From contig NZ_CP090640.1 in assembly GCF_029633825.1 (NCBI RefSeq), positions 1,922,001 to 1,986,000 of the forward strand: DNA of 64,000 nucleotides, read 5' to 3'. This document shows positions 46,531-55,299 of the stretch, one piece after another. Both the position numbers and the translations under genes were made by a program. Under the pieces are notes generated by a model. The model searched no databases and had not been told where the DNA came from. It saw nothing but the letters and a program-made list of their open reading frames with translations. This DNA is from Burkholderia contaminans. GTDB lineage: Bacteria; Pseudomonadota; Gammaproteobacteria; Burkholderiales; Burkholderiaceae. Within the stretch, counting starts at the first letter, position 1, and every line of letters begins with the position of its first letter.

Positions 46531-47309
46531 TGGACGATCCGCACAAGCCTTCGAACGCGCGGGATGACGATGCGTCGGCGCAACTGCTGTCCGCGTTGCT
46601 GGACGGCGAGCTGTCCGGGCACGAGCGTCGCGAGGTGCTCGAGCGCGTGCTGGCCGATCCGGAGGAGGCCGAACGACTCGCGCACTATCGGGCGCAGCGC
46701 GATGCACTGCAGGCGCTGTTTCCGCTGCCGGCCGCCGCGCCCGCGCTGTTCGTGCAACGTCGTGAGCCGCGCCGGCGCGGGATCGCCTATGCGTTCGCGG
46801 GGCTCGCGGCCGGGCTGCTGATCGGTGTCGCGCTGCATGCGGGCTGGGTGGCGTTCGGCGGTGAACCGGGGTTCGCCGCGCGCGCGGATGTCGCCTATGC
46901 GACGTACGTGGCCGACCGCGACCATCCGGTCGAGGTCAGTGCGGGCGACCCTGACCATCTCGTCGCGTGGCTGTCCGCGCGTCTCGGGCGGCCCGTGCGT
47001 GCGCCGTCGCTCGACGAATACGGTTACCGGTTGCTCGGCGGCCGGCTGCTCCCGGGCGAAGCGGGGCCGGCCGCGCAACTCATGTACCAGCGCGCGGACG
47101 GCGAACGCGTGACGCTGTACATGACGGCCTACGACACACGGCGTCTCGCGCCGCAGGCGATGTCGGCCGGCGGCCGCTACACGTATTTCTGGTCGGATCG
47201 CGGGATGGGCTATGCATTGTCCGGCCAGGGCGACGAACGGCGCCTGCGCGAACTCGCGATCGACGCGTGCGGCGCGCTAGGCGGCCCGACCGATGCGTGG
47301 AAGGGGTGA
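46527..47309 (+). CDS. Membrane anti-sigma factor (cognate of the ECF sigma)
   Basis: This 260-residue protein has a cytoplasmic N-domain typical of anti-sigma factors (SALLDGELSGHERREVLERV, LADPEEAERLAHYRAQRDAL), one membrane helix (IAYAFAGLAAGLLIGVALHA, about residues 86-105) and a periplasmic C-domain (PVEVSAGDPDHLVAWLSARL, LLGGRLLPGEAGPAAQLMYQ) like the DUF-type sensors of the ChrR/RsiW-like group. There is no HxxxCxxC zinc motif, so it is not a ZAS-type factor. The signal sensed is unknown. It is translated from overlapping ATGs at the sigma stop. Confidence 0.88.
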   Translation: MMDDPHKPSNARDDDASAQLLSALLDGELSGHERREVLERVLADPEEAERLAHYRAQRDALQALFPLPAAAPALFVQRREPRRRGIAYAFAGLAAGLLIGVALHAGWVAFGGEPGFAARADVAYATYVADRDHPVEVSAGDPDHLVAWLSARLGRPVRAPSLDEYGYRLLGGRLLPGEAGPAAQLMYQRADGERVTLYMTAYDTRRLAPQAMSAGGRYTYFWSDRGMGYALSGQGDERRLRELAIDACGALGGPTDAWKG

Positions 47310-47337
47310 CGCGCGCGGCGCCGGCAGGGAGCACGTG

Positions 47338-47769
47338 ATGAAGACGACGATGACGAAGGGGCTCGTGCCGATGCTGGTGCTGGCGGCGCTCGCCGCGGGC
47401 ACGGCGCTTGCGCAGGCGGACGGTGACGTGCCGCTGCGCGTGCCGGTCGACGCCGATGGCGTGCAACGGGTGGCGATCGTCGGCGGCAGCTACTTCTTCC
47501 GGCCGAACCACGTGATCGTGCGGGCGCACGTGCCGGTCGAGCTGACCGTGTCGGCCGAGCCCGGGCCGGTGCCGCACAGCTTCGAAATCGATGCGCCGCA
47601 GGCCGGCATCGCGGTGCGCACCGAGCTCGGCACGACGCCGAAGACGTTTCGCTTCACGCCGTCGCAGCCGGGCCGGTTCGCCTACTATTGCACGCATCGG
47701 CTGCTGTTTTTCAAAAGCCATCGCGAGCGCGGGATGGAAGGCGCGCTCGATGTCGAGGCGGCGCCGTGA
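47338..47769 (+). CDS. Periplasmic cupredoxin-domain protein
   Basis: This 143-residue protein has a signal peptide ending ALAQ (about residue 26) and a cupredoxin barrel. Possible copper ligands are H80 in GPVPHSFEID, C118 in FAYYCTH, H120 or H128, and M133 in RGMEG. The C118 to H128 gap is longer than in ordinary type I sites (insertion RLLFFKS), so the copper site may be unusual. It lies 28 bases after the anti-sigma gene and its last codons overlap the next gene by GTGA. It could carry copper or electrons, or sense copper for the sigma system. Confidence 0.85.
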   Translation: MKTTMTKGLVPMLVLAALAAGTALAQADGDVPLRVPVDADGVQRVAIVGGSYFFRPNHVIVRAHVPVELTVSAEPGPVPHSFEIDAPQAGIAVRTELGTTPKTFRFTPSQPGRFAYYCTHRLLFFKSHRERGMEGALDVEAAP

Positions 47770-48398
47770 TCGCCGCGTTGCTGGCCGCGAGCCTGATAGG
47801 AGCGAGCATGACCGCCGATCCCGTGACCGTCGCGCAGGCGCATTTCGACCACGTCCGCTCGTATCGCGCGACGATCCGCTCGTCCGCGCGCGGCGGCGAG
47901 CACACCGAGATCCGTTACGCGTACCTGAAACCGGGCTTCGTCCGGATGGATTTCGTGTCGCCGCATCACGGCGCGGTGCTCGCGTACGATCCCGGCGACG
48001 GCAAGGTGCGGTTGCGTCCGTTCGGCGCGCACGCGCCGCCCGCGCTGACGCTGTCGCCGTCCAATCCGCTCGTGCGCGACCGCAGCGGCCACCGGGTCGA
48101 CCGGTCGGACGTCGGCGAACTGCTGCGCAACGTCCATGCGCTGCAGGAGGGCGGTGCGACGGTGACCGAAGGCGAGGAGGCCGTCGGCGGCCGCACTGCG
48201 CTGCGCGTGTCGGTCACGGGCGCGCCCGCGCATGCGGTCGACGGCGTGCATCGCTACCGGCTGTGGCTCGATACCGAGGACGGCTTTCCGCTGAAGGTCG
48301 TCAGTTTCGCGGACGGTGACGACGTGCCGCTCGAAACCGTGACGCTCGACGACGTCGAGATCGACGTCGCGTTTCCCGAACGCTTCTTCGCGCCCTGA
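47766..48398 (+). CDS. LolA-like outer-membrane lipoprotein-sorting fold protein
   Basis: This 210-residue exported protein has the open-barrel pattern of the LolA/DUF1571-like superfamily: VAQAHFDHVRSYRATIRSSA, RYAYLKPGFVRMDFVSPHHG, AVLAYDPGDGKVRLRP and YRLWLDTEDGFPLKVVSFAD. GTG 47766 overlaps the previous stop (GTGA), so translation is coupled; ATG 47808 is an alternative. Such proteins carry lipids or lipoproteins, or act with envelope-stress systems like RseB/MucB, which share this fold and regulate an anti-sigma factor. An RseB-like sensory role with the neighbouring anti-sigma gene is an attractive but unproven idea. Confidence 0.82.
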   Translation: MIAALLAASLIGASMTADPVTVAQAHFDHVRSYRATIRSSARGGEHTEIRYAYLKPGFVRMDFVSPHHGAVLAYDPGDGKVRLRPFGAHAPPALTLSPSNPLVRDRSGHRVDRSDVGELLRNVHALQEGGATVTEGEEAVGGRTALRVSVTGAPAHAVDGVHRYRLWLDTEDGFPLKVVSFADGDDVPLETVTLDDVEIDVAFPERFFAP

Positions 48399-48442
48399 GC
48401 GGTGCGCTGACTCATGCCCGTGACAGGCATGCCGGAGGCTGC

Positions 48443-48958
48443 ATGGCGGAATACCGGTTCTCGACGATCTGGCGCGTGGACGCGCCGCTCGTGGCGGTGT
48501 GGGACGCGATCTACCAGGTCGACCGCTGGCCCGTCTGGTGGAAGGGGGCCGTGCGCACCGTCGAGATCGAGCCGGGCGACGTGCGCGGCGTCGGCGCGCT
48601 GCACCGGTACACGTGGAAGGGGGCGCTGCCTTACCGGTTGACCTTCGACATGCGCGTGCGACGCGTCGAGCCGCCGCATGCACTCGAAGGCCGTGCTGGC
48701 GGCGCGATCGAAGGCGACGGATGCTGGTCGTTCATTGCCGACGGCGCCCGTACGATCGTGCGCTACGACTGGCACATCCGCACGCACGTGCGCTGGATGA
48801 ACCGGCTGGAGTGGCTCGGTCGCCCGCTGTTCCGATGGAATCACGACGTCGTGATGCGTGAAGGCGCGAAGGGGCTCGCGCGGCTGCTGGGCGCGGCAGT
48901 CGAGACGGAGGGCCGGACGTTCCGGCCGCTGCCGGACGCGGGCTGCGCCGATGCCTGA
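48443..48958 (+). CDS. SRPBCC (polyketide cyclase/START-like) family protein
   Basis: This 171-residue protein has the helix-grip fold: FSTIWRVDAPLVAVWDAIYQ, VDRWPVWWKGAVRTVEIEPG, strands YRLTFDMRVRRVEPP, then DGARTIVRYDWHIRTHVRWM and a C-terminal helix HDVVMREGAKGLARLLGA. The fold binds hydrophobic ligands and no reaction is evident. It is the last gene of the sigma-factor operon (44 bases after the LolA-like gene) and is convergent with the iron ABC ATPase gene across 46 bases. Confidence 0.85.
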   Translation: MAEYRFSTIWRVDAPLVAVWDAIYQVDRWPVWWKGAVRTVEIEPGDVRGVGALHRYTWKGALPYRLTFDMRVRRVEPPHALEGRAGGAIEGDGCWSFIADGARTIVRYDWHIRTHVRWMNRLEWLGRPLFRWNHDVVMREGAKGLARLLGAAVETEGRTFRPLPDAGCADA

Positions 48959-49004
48959 ACGCGGGTGAACGCGAGGAAAAGCGCGTAGCGGCGTGCTGCG
49001 CCGC

Positions 49005-50054
49005 TCAGCACGCGTACGCCATCACCGCGCCATCCACCACCAGTGCGACACGTTCGCCGACGGCCGGACACCGGTGTCCCGGCACGCGTGCGCGCACGCG
49101 CACGTCGCCATCGGCATCGAGGCGCAGGAGCACGTCGGCGTCCTGGCCCGCGAACTGCGCGGCTTCGACACGCGCCGTATGGCCGCGCGCCGCATCGGCG
49201 TGCGTGAGCGGCACGATGCCGATCTGCTCGGGACGCAGCATCGCATCGGCCGGACCGTCCGGCAGCGGCGCGACGAGCGGCAGGTCGCCGAGCGCGCAGG
49301 CGATGTGCGTGCCGCGCACACGGCCTGCGAGCAGCACCGCCTGCCCGACGAACGACGCGACGTCGCGCGTGATGGGCTGACGATACAACGTCTGCGGCGC
49401 GGCCGTCTGCACGAGCCGGCCATGCCACATCACGGCTACTTCATCGCCGAGGGTCATTGCTTCGGGCTGGTCGTGCGTGACGAGCACCGATGTCGCGCCG
49501 GCTGCGGCAAGTGCATCGGCGACTGCGCTGCGCGTTTCGTGGCGCAGCGACGTGTCGAGCGCCGAGAACGGTTCGTCGAGGATCACGAGCGACGGCTCGG
49601 GCGCGAGCGCGCGTGCGAGCGCGACGCGCTGCTGCTGCCCGCCGGACAGTTGCTGCGGCGCACGGCTCGCATACGACGCGGGGAGCCCGACCATCTCGAG
49701 CAGTTCGTCGACGCGATGATGGCGCCGCCGCGCCGCGCGCGGCAGCCCGAACGCGATGTTGTCGGCCACCGACAGATGCGGAAACAGCGCGCCTTCCTGC
49801 GGCACGTAGCCGATCCGGCGCTGTTCGGGCGGCAGGTGCACGTCGGGCGCGGCCACGCGGCGGCCATCGATTTCGACGGTGCCGCGCTCGGCGCGCTCGA
49901 AGCCGCACAGCACGCGCAGCAGCGTGGTCTTGCCGCTGCCGGACGGGCCGAGCAGCGCGAGGCGCGAGCCGCGCCGCACCGTGAGGTCGATGTCGTGCAG
50001 GACGGTATGCGATCCGAACGATTTCGACAGGCCGTGGATGCGTAGTTCGCTCAT
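49005..50054 (-). CDS. ABC transporter ATP-binding protein, Fe(III) (FbpC-type)
   Basis: This 349-residue protein has Walker A LLGPSGSGKTTLLRVLCGFE, signature SGGQQQRVALARALA, Walker B SLVILDEPFSALD and a C-terminal TOBE domain (DGPADAMLRPEQIGIVPL; VRARVPGHRCPAVGE) as in FbpC/PotA-type ATPases. It energises the permease encoded just upstream (28-base gap). It is the last gene of the iron operon. Confidence 0.93.
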   Translation of the reverse strand: MSELRIHGLSKSFGSHTVLHDIDLTVRRGSRLALLGPSGSGKTTLLRVLCGFERAERGTVEIDGRRVAAPDVHLPPEQRRIGYVPQEGALFPHLSVADNIAFGLPRAARRRHHRVDELLEMVGLPASYASRAPQQLSGGQQQRVALARALAPEPSLVILDEPFSALDTSLRHETRSAVADALAAAGATSVLVTHDQPEAMTLGDEVAVMWHGRLVQTAAPQTLYRQPITRDVASFVGQAVLLAGRVRGTHIACALGDLPLVAPLPDGPADAMLRPEQIGIVPLTHADAARGHTARVEAAQFAGQDADVLLRLDADGDVRVRARVPGHRCPAVGERVALVVDGAVMAYAC

Positions 50055-50082
50055 GGGCGGTTCCGGGGAAAAAGGGCGTCGC

Positions 50083-51681
50083 TCAGTTGCGCACCGACGC
50101 GCGGCCGAGCAGCAGGAACAGCAGTCCCGATGCGCCGAGCGACAGCGCGACGAGCAGCGCCGCGTAGGGCGCCGCGGCGGCGAATGCGAGCGTCGCCGTA
50201 TCGCTCCACACCTGCGTCGCGAGCGTGCGGGTGCCGATCGGCGACAGCAGCAGCGTCGCGTTGAGTTCCGTCACGACCGAGATGAACACCATCGTCGCGG
50301 CCGCGCCGAGGCCGGGTGCCGCGAGCGGCAGTACCACGCGCGTGAGGGTCGCGCGCCAGCCAAGGCCGAGTGAGCGCGCGGTTTCCTCGAGCCGGACCTG
50401 CACGTGCGACAGCGCGGCGCGCACGCTGACGACCGCGAGCGGCAGGAACAGGATCGCGTATGCGCCGACGAGCGCGGGTGCGCTCTGGTAGAGCGGCTGC
50501 AGCAGTCGCACCGTGATCGACACGATCGCCAGCGCGACGACGATGCCCGGCACGCCCTGCACGGTCATCGCGGTGCGCTCGAGCAGCGTCGCGACGCGGC
50601 CCGGATAACGGACCAGCAGGAACGCGAGCGGCAGTGCGAGCAGCGTCGTGACGGCTGCGGCCATCAGGCCATAGCCGGACGATGCGAGCGTGGCCTGCCA
50701 CAGCAGCTCGGGCGACACGTCGGCCGGCGTGACGGCGGCCGCGCCCTGTTGCGTGAGCCAGTAGCCGATCATCGCGAGCGGGACGCCGAGCGTCGCGGCC
50801 GCGAGTGCGGCGAATGCAACGGTGACGGGGCCGCGCAGACGGCCAAGCGGGTAACGCATCGCGACGCGGCGCGCGGCCCGGTGCGTATGACCGTAGCGCG
50901 CATGGCCGCGTGCGCGCGCTTCGATCGCAAGGCACAGCAGGCACAGCGCGATCAGCACGCAGCCGAGCAGCGATGCGCCGCCGCCGTCGAATGCGGTGCG
51001 ATATTCCGCGTAGATCTCGGTCGTGAAGGTGCGAAAGCGCAGCAACTGGAATGCGCCGAACTCGGACAGCACGCCGAGCGCGACGAGCAGCATCCCGCCG
51101 CACAGCGCGGGGCGCAGCTGCGGCAGCACGACGCGAAAGAAGGTATGCCACGGCGAGCAGCCGAGTGTGCGCGCGCTTTCTTCCAGCGCGGGATCGAGCT
51201 CGCGCAGCGCGGCGGCCACCGGCAGGTAGACGAGCGGGAAGTACGCGGAGGTCAGCACGATCAGCGCGCCGAGGAAATCCTGCAGGTCGAGGCTCAGCGA
51301 CACCCACGCATAGCTCGTGATGAACGGCGGCACCGCGAGCGGCGCCGCCGCGAGCGCGGTCCACAGCGGCCGGGCAGGCAGGTCGGTGCGCTCGATGAAC
51401 CACGCGAGCGCCGTGCCGAGCAGCGTGCACGCGAGGGTCGCGGCGAGCGTGATCGACAGCGTGTTGACCAGCAGTTCGCCGACGAGCGGGCGCCACAGCA
51501 GCTCGATCGCATCGTCGATGCCGAAAGTGGCCGCGCGGTACAGCGTGAAGCCGAGCGGCAGCAGGATCGCGAGCGGCCCGCACGCGGCCGCGGCGACGAG
51601 CGCGCGTGACGGGCGGCGCCGTGTCGCCATGTGCTCGCCGCCGCGTGCGGCGCGTGCCGTGCGGGACACGGCGTCGCTCAT
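50083..51681 (-). CDS. Iron ABC transporter permease, double-domain (FbpB-type)
   Basis: This 532-residue inner-membrane protein has about 12 helices in two permease halves, as in FbpB/SfuB, where a single long protein replaces two. The EAA loops are ALRELDPALEESARTLGCSP in the first half and ALSHVQVRLEETARSLGLGW in the second. Its ATG lies 2 bases from the binding-protein stop, so it is translationally coupled, and the ATPase follows. Confidence 0.93.
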   Translation of the reverse strand: MSDAVSRTARAARGGEHMATRRRPSRALVAAAACGPLAILLPLGFTLYRAATFGIDDAIELLWRPLVGELLVNTLSITLAATLACTLLGTALAWFIERTDLPARPLWTALAAAPLAVPPFITSYAWVSLSLDLQDFLGALIVLTSAYFPLVYLPVAAALRELDPALEESARTLGCSPWHTFFRVVLPQLRPALCGGMLLVALGVLSEFGAFQLLRFRTFTTEIYAEYRTAFDGGGASLLGCVLIALCLLCLAIEARARGHARYGHTHRAARRVAMRYPLGRLRGPVTVAFAALAAATLGVPLAMIGYWLTQQGAAAVTPADVSPELLWQATLASSGYGLMAAAVTTLLALPLAFLLVRYPGRVATLLERTAMTVQGVPGIVVALAIVSITVRLLQPLYQSAPALVGAYAILFLPLAVVSVRAALSHVQVRLEETARSLGLGWRATLTRVVLPLAAPGLGAAATMVFISVVTELNATLLLSPIGTRTLATQVWSDTATLAFAAAAPYAALLVALSLGASGLLFLLLGRASVRN

Positions 51682-51683
51682 GG

Positions 51684-52718
51684 TCAGAGCAGACCGGCCT
51701 GGCGCAGCAGCTTGCCGGCCTGGCTGTCATCGCCGAGCTGTTCGAACGTCAGCGCCGGCGGGGTCAGTTCGTTGAACGGCTTCAGGATCGGATCCGGAGC
51801 GACGCCCGGATGCAGCGGATACTCGAAGCTGATATGGCCGCCGGCCATCAGTTTCTGCGCGCGCTCGCTGACGAGATACGCGACGAATTTCTGCGCTTCC
51901 GGCTGGTGCTTCGATGCCTTCAGCACCGCGGCACCGGACACGTTGACGGCACCGCCGACGTCGCCCTTGCCGAAGTGGTAGATCGCGCTGCGGGTCGACT
52001 TGTCGCCGAGCTCGGCGTGCAGGCGGTCCCAGTAGTAGTTGTTGACGATGCCGGTCAGCACGCCGCCGCGGTTGACGGCCGCCGTCACGCCTTCGTCGTC
52101 GTCGAAGATCTGCGCGTTGGCCTTCAGGCCCTTCAGCCATTGCAGCGTCGCGGCTTCGCCGTGCAGGGCGAGCACCGCGCTCACGAGCGGCAGAAAGTCC
52201 GCGTCGCTCGGCGCGACACCGACCTTGCCCTTCCATTCGGGCTTCGCGAGATCGAGCAGCGAAGCGGGCAACTGCTGCGGCTGGATTTTCGCGGTGTTGT
52301 AGATAAGCACGTTCTCGCGCGCGAGCACGCCGACCCAGTTGCCGTCCGCCGGGTTGAAGCGCGCGGGCACCGACTGCAGCGTGGCGGCGTCCGTCTTCGC
52401 GAACAGGCCCTTGCGGTCGAGCAGCACGAGCTCCGGCGAGTTCTCGGTGAAGTACACGTCGGCCGGCGTGCGGTCGCCTTCCGCGACGAGCTGCGCGGCG
52501 AGCGCCGGGCCTTCGCCCGAGCGCACCTTCACGGTGATGCCGCTCTGTGCTTCGAAGTCCTTGACGAGCTGGTTGACGACCTGCTCGTGCTGCGCGTTGT
52601 ACAGCGTGAGCGTCGCGGCGTGTGCACGCGCGGCGTGCAGTGCGCCGGTCAGCATGAGCGCGGCGGCCGCCGCGGAAATCAGGTGCCGCAGCGGGCGGCT
52701 AACGGGTGAAGTGTTCAT
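51684..52718 (-). CDS. Fe(III) ABC transporter substrate-binding protein (FbpA/FutA-type)
   Basis: This 344-residue periplasmic protein has a signal peptide ending at AHA (about residue 34). LTLYNAQHEQVVNQLVKDFE is the first strand-helix of bacterial transferrin-like proteins, VYFTENSPELVLLDRKGLF follows, and the paired tyrosines in GIVNNYYWDRL correspond to the iron-binding YY motif. It would pass Fe(III) to the permease and ATPase. The upstream EfeB gene ends 65 bases before its start. Confidence 0.93.
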   Translation of the reverse strand: MNTSPVSRPLRHLISAAAAALMLTGALHAARAHAATLTLYNAQHEQVVNQLVKDFEAQSGITVKVRSGEGPALAAQLVAEGDRTPADVYFTENSPELVLLDRKGLFAKTDAATLQSVPARFNPADGNWVGVLARENVLIYNTAKIQPQQLPASLLDLAKPEWKGKVGVAPSDADFLPLVSAVLALHGEAATLQWLKGLKANAQIFDDDEGVTAAVNRGGVLTGIVNNYYWDRLHAELGDKSTRSAIYHFGKGDVGGAVNVSGAAVLKASKHQPEAQKFVAYLVSERAQKLMAGGHISFEYPLHPGVAPDPILKPFNELTPPALTFEQLGDDSQAGKLLRQAGLL

Positions 52719-52783
52719 GTGGTTTTCAGCAGGTTGCACCCGGCCGGGCCGGGAAGGTGTGCGTTGCCTTGCGTTGCGTGTCG

Positions 52784-54088
52784 TCATGCCTCGAACAGCG
52801 CGGCGCCGATGTACGAACCCGGTTGCGCGCCCGGCGGACACGCGAAGATCGCGCTGCCGACGTGCGTGGTGAACTGGTTCATGATGTCCAGCTTCGCGAG
52901 CTTCTCGTTGATCGGAATGAAGCCCTTGCGCGGGTCGCGCTGGTGCGCGACGAACATCAGCCCCGCGTCGTACTCGGTCTGCTGGCGCCACGGCGGCCAG
53001 CGCTCGATGTAGAAGTTCGTGCTGTCGTTGTACGAGTACGCGCGGCGCAGGATCTGCGCGCCGTTGTTCAACTGCGGCGACGCGAGACGCGCGTGCGAGT
53101 TGTCGGGGATCACCGGGTTGCCGTCCTTGTCGGCCGCGTCGAGATCGAGTGCCTCGAACTCGTTCTTCTGGCCGAGCGGCGCGCCGCTGTACTTGTGACG
53201 GCCGACCACCTGCTCCTGGAAGCCGAGTTCCGTGTTGTCCCAGTGCTCGAGCGTGATGCGGATCCGGCGCACGACCGTGTAGGTGCCGCCGTTCATCCAT
53301 GCCGGGCCTTCGCTGCCGGCCCATACGAATTCGTTCATCGCGGCCGGGTCGGACATCGGCGGATTCATCGTGCCGTCCTTGAAGCCCATCAGGTTGCGCG
53401 GTGTTTCGCCGGGCTTGCCCGACGTGAAGCCGGCCTGGCCCCAGCGCATCTGCGTCGCCTTCGCGCCGAGGCGCACGAGCTGGCGCACCGCGTGGAACGC
53501 GACCTGCGCGTCGTCCGCGCACGCCTGGATGAACAGGTCGCCGCCGGTCTTCTCGGGCAGCAGCTGGTCGCCGTTGAAACGTGGCAGGTCGACGAGCGCA
53601 GCGGGGCGGTGCTTCGCGAGGCCGAAGCGGTCCTTGCCCGCCAGCACGAACATGCCGGGGCCGAAGCCGAACGTGATCGTCAGGCGCGCAGGGCCGAGGC
53701 CGAGCGCGTCGCCGCCGTCCGCCGGCGCGACTTCGTCGCCGCCCGTCGGGGCGAGCGGTTGCGCGGTATCGCCGCGCGTCATCCGCGCGGCGGCGTCGGT
53801 CCAGGTCTTCAGCAGCGCGATGACATCCGCGCGCTGGGCCGTCGTCAGGTCGAGCGCCGCGAAATACGCGTGGCGCTGCTGCGGCGTCGCGATGCCGCTC
53901 TGGTGCTTGCCGTAGAACGGCTCGACGTCGTCATGCGCGAAAGCGGGCGCGGGCGCGGGGGCTGGTGCATCCGCCGCCTTCGCGGCCGGGATCGACGCTG
54001 CCGCGAGGCCGGCGGCCACCGCGGCGCCGCCCGCCTTCAGGAAGCCACGCCGCGCGGGGCGTGGTGGCTGGTTGGAATCGTCTGCCAT
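52784..54088 (-). CDS. efeB: Dyp-type haem peroxidase EfeB (deferrochelatase)
   Basis: This 434-residue protein has a Tat signal (RRGFLKAGGAAVAAGLAAAS, residues about 14-33), so it is exported folded with its haem. The Dyp motif is GFKDGTMNPP, with distal aspartate. The proximal histidine is probably in PDNSHARLASP and the distal arginine in GAQILRRAYSYND. EfeB proteins oxidise substrates with peroxide, and the E. coli protein has been proposed to release iron from haem; with EfeU/O it takes part in ferrous iron uptake. Here it is joined to a ferric ABC transporter instead of EfeUO. Confidence 0.93.
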   Translation of the reverse strand: MADDSNQPPRPARRGFLKAGGAAVAAGLAAASIPAAKAADAPAPAPAPAFAHDDVEPFYGKHQSGIATPQQRHAYFAALDLTTAQRADVIALLKTWTDAAARMTRGDTAQPLAPTGGDEVAPADGGDALGLGPARLTITFGFGPGMFVLAGKDRFGLAKHRPAALVDLPRFNGDQLLPEKTGGDLFIQACADDAQVAFHAVRQLVRLGAKATQMRWGQAGFTSGKPGETPRNLMGFKDGTMNPPMSDPAAMNEFVWAGSEGPAWMNGGTYTVVRRIRITLEHWDNTELGFQEQVVGRHKYSGAPLGQKNEFEALDLDAADKDGNPVIPDNSHARLASPQLNNGAQILRRAYSYNDSTNFYIERWPPWRQQTEYDAGLMFVAHQRDPRKGFIPINEKLAKLDIMNQFTTHVGSAIFACPPGAQPGSYIGAALFEA

Positions 54089-54099
54089 GATGGGCTCCG

Positions 54100-55233
54100 T
54101 TACTTCGCGAGCAACAGCGTGTTGACGTCGTCCGCGACGTAGTAGAAACCGTCGCCTTCAGGTGTCATCGCGATGCCGAACAGGTTGCCGTTGCCGGGGG
54201 GCGTCTGCGCCTTGTCGGTGTTGATCCAGCGCGCGTAGATCTGCTTGCCGGCAACCGGGTCGATTTCGACGACCTGGCCGTTCTGCGCATTGGTTGCGAG
54301 CAGGTGACCGTTCGGTGCGGTGGCGAGCGCGAGCGGGCGGCGCAGGAAGCCGTCGGCGGTGACCTGGCGGCCGACGCCCGCGCTGGTGTCGCGCGTGAGC
54401 GGGTCGTCGATCTCGACGATGCGGTTGCCGATCGCGTCCGACACGTACAGCTTCTTCTGGTCGCCCGACAGCGCGAGGCCGGTCGGGCCGACCAGGAACA
54501 CGCCCTTGTCGGCCTGCGCGCCGAGGCCGCTTGCGACGACCGTTTCTTGCTTGATCACGGGCGGCTTGCCGGCCGGCACGTCGAGGTCGAGACGCAGTAC
54601 CGTCGCCTGCTTGTAGATAGGTGGATTGCCGTCCGCGCCGCCGACGCCGAAGCCGGCCATGCTGACGAACAGCGTCGCGCTGTCGCCGCGGTCGACCACG
54701 GCCATGTTGCCCCACGGGTCGTTGATGTTGGGCGTCGACCACGTCGACGCGATCTTGCCTTGCGGATCGAGCACGATCAGGCAGCCGGCGCCCTTGGTGT
54801 TGGTCGTGCCGTCGTTGCTCGGCGTGCTGCCGACGATCACCCAGCCCGACTTGAGCATCGTCATCGCCGTCGACAGGCCGACGCCCCCGGGGCACGCCTT
54901 CAGGTCGCGCGGGATCGACGCGAACAGGCTCAGCTGCTTCGTCGACGGGCGGTAGTTGACGATTGTGCTGCCGGTGCCTTGCAGGTTCGCCGAGTTGTTG
55001 AAGTTGTCGACGAGCACGTCGCCCGCCTGGATCGTGCCGGCCGACACCGGCGCGACCGCGATCGCGTACGGGTTCTGGTCGCCGTTGTCCGGCACCGTGT
55101 TGACGAGCGTGGTGTGGCGATGCACGGTCTCGAGGAAACCTTGCGGCTCGGCGAGTGCGCCGGCGGCGGCCGTCAGCGCGGCGGCGGCCAGTGCGCCCGT
55201 CGCGAGGCGGCGAAGCGGGGCGGATTGAATCAT
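54100..55233 (-). CDS. Exported beta-propeller (NHL/SMP-30-like) protein in the iron operon
   Basis: This 377-residue protein has a signal peptide ending ALAEP (about residue 29). It has propeller-type repeats: NPYAIAVAPVSAGTIQAGDV, GSTIVNYRPSTKQLSLFASI, GNMAVVDRGDSATLFVSMAG, GLALSGDQKKLYVSDAIGNR and RRPLALATAPNGHLLATNAQ. It belongs with NHL-like propellers by pattern; no catalytic site is evident. It lies between the porin and EfeB genes, with 11 bases to EfeB and 66 to the porin, so it is part of the operon. Its role in iron handling is unknown. Confidence 0.78.
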   Translation of the reverse strand: MIQSAPLRRLATGALAAAALTAAAGALAEPQGFLETVHRHTTLVNTVPDNGDQNPYAIAVAPVSAGTIQAGDVLVDNFNNSANLQGTGSTIVNYRPSTKQLSLFASIPRDLKACPGGVGLSTAMTMLKSGWVIVGSTPSNDGTTNTKGAGCLIVLDPQGKIASTWSTPNINDPWGNMAVVDRGDSATLFVSMAGFGVGGADGNPPIYKQATVLRLDLDVPAGKPPVIKQETVVASGLGAQADKGVFLVGPTGLALSGDQKKLYVSDAIGNRIVEIDDPLTRDTSAGVGRQVTADGFLRRPLALATAPNGHLLATNAQNGQVVEIDPVAGKQIYARWINTDKAQTPPGNGNLFGIAMTPEGDGFYYVADDVNTLLLAK

Positions 55234-55299
55234 GTGAATCTCCTGGGGAGCGCGCCGTCCGGGCGGCGCGCGAAAATGGTCAGCGTGGGCGCGTCACGC

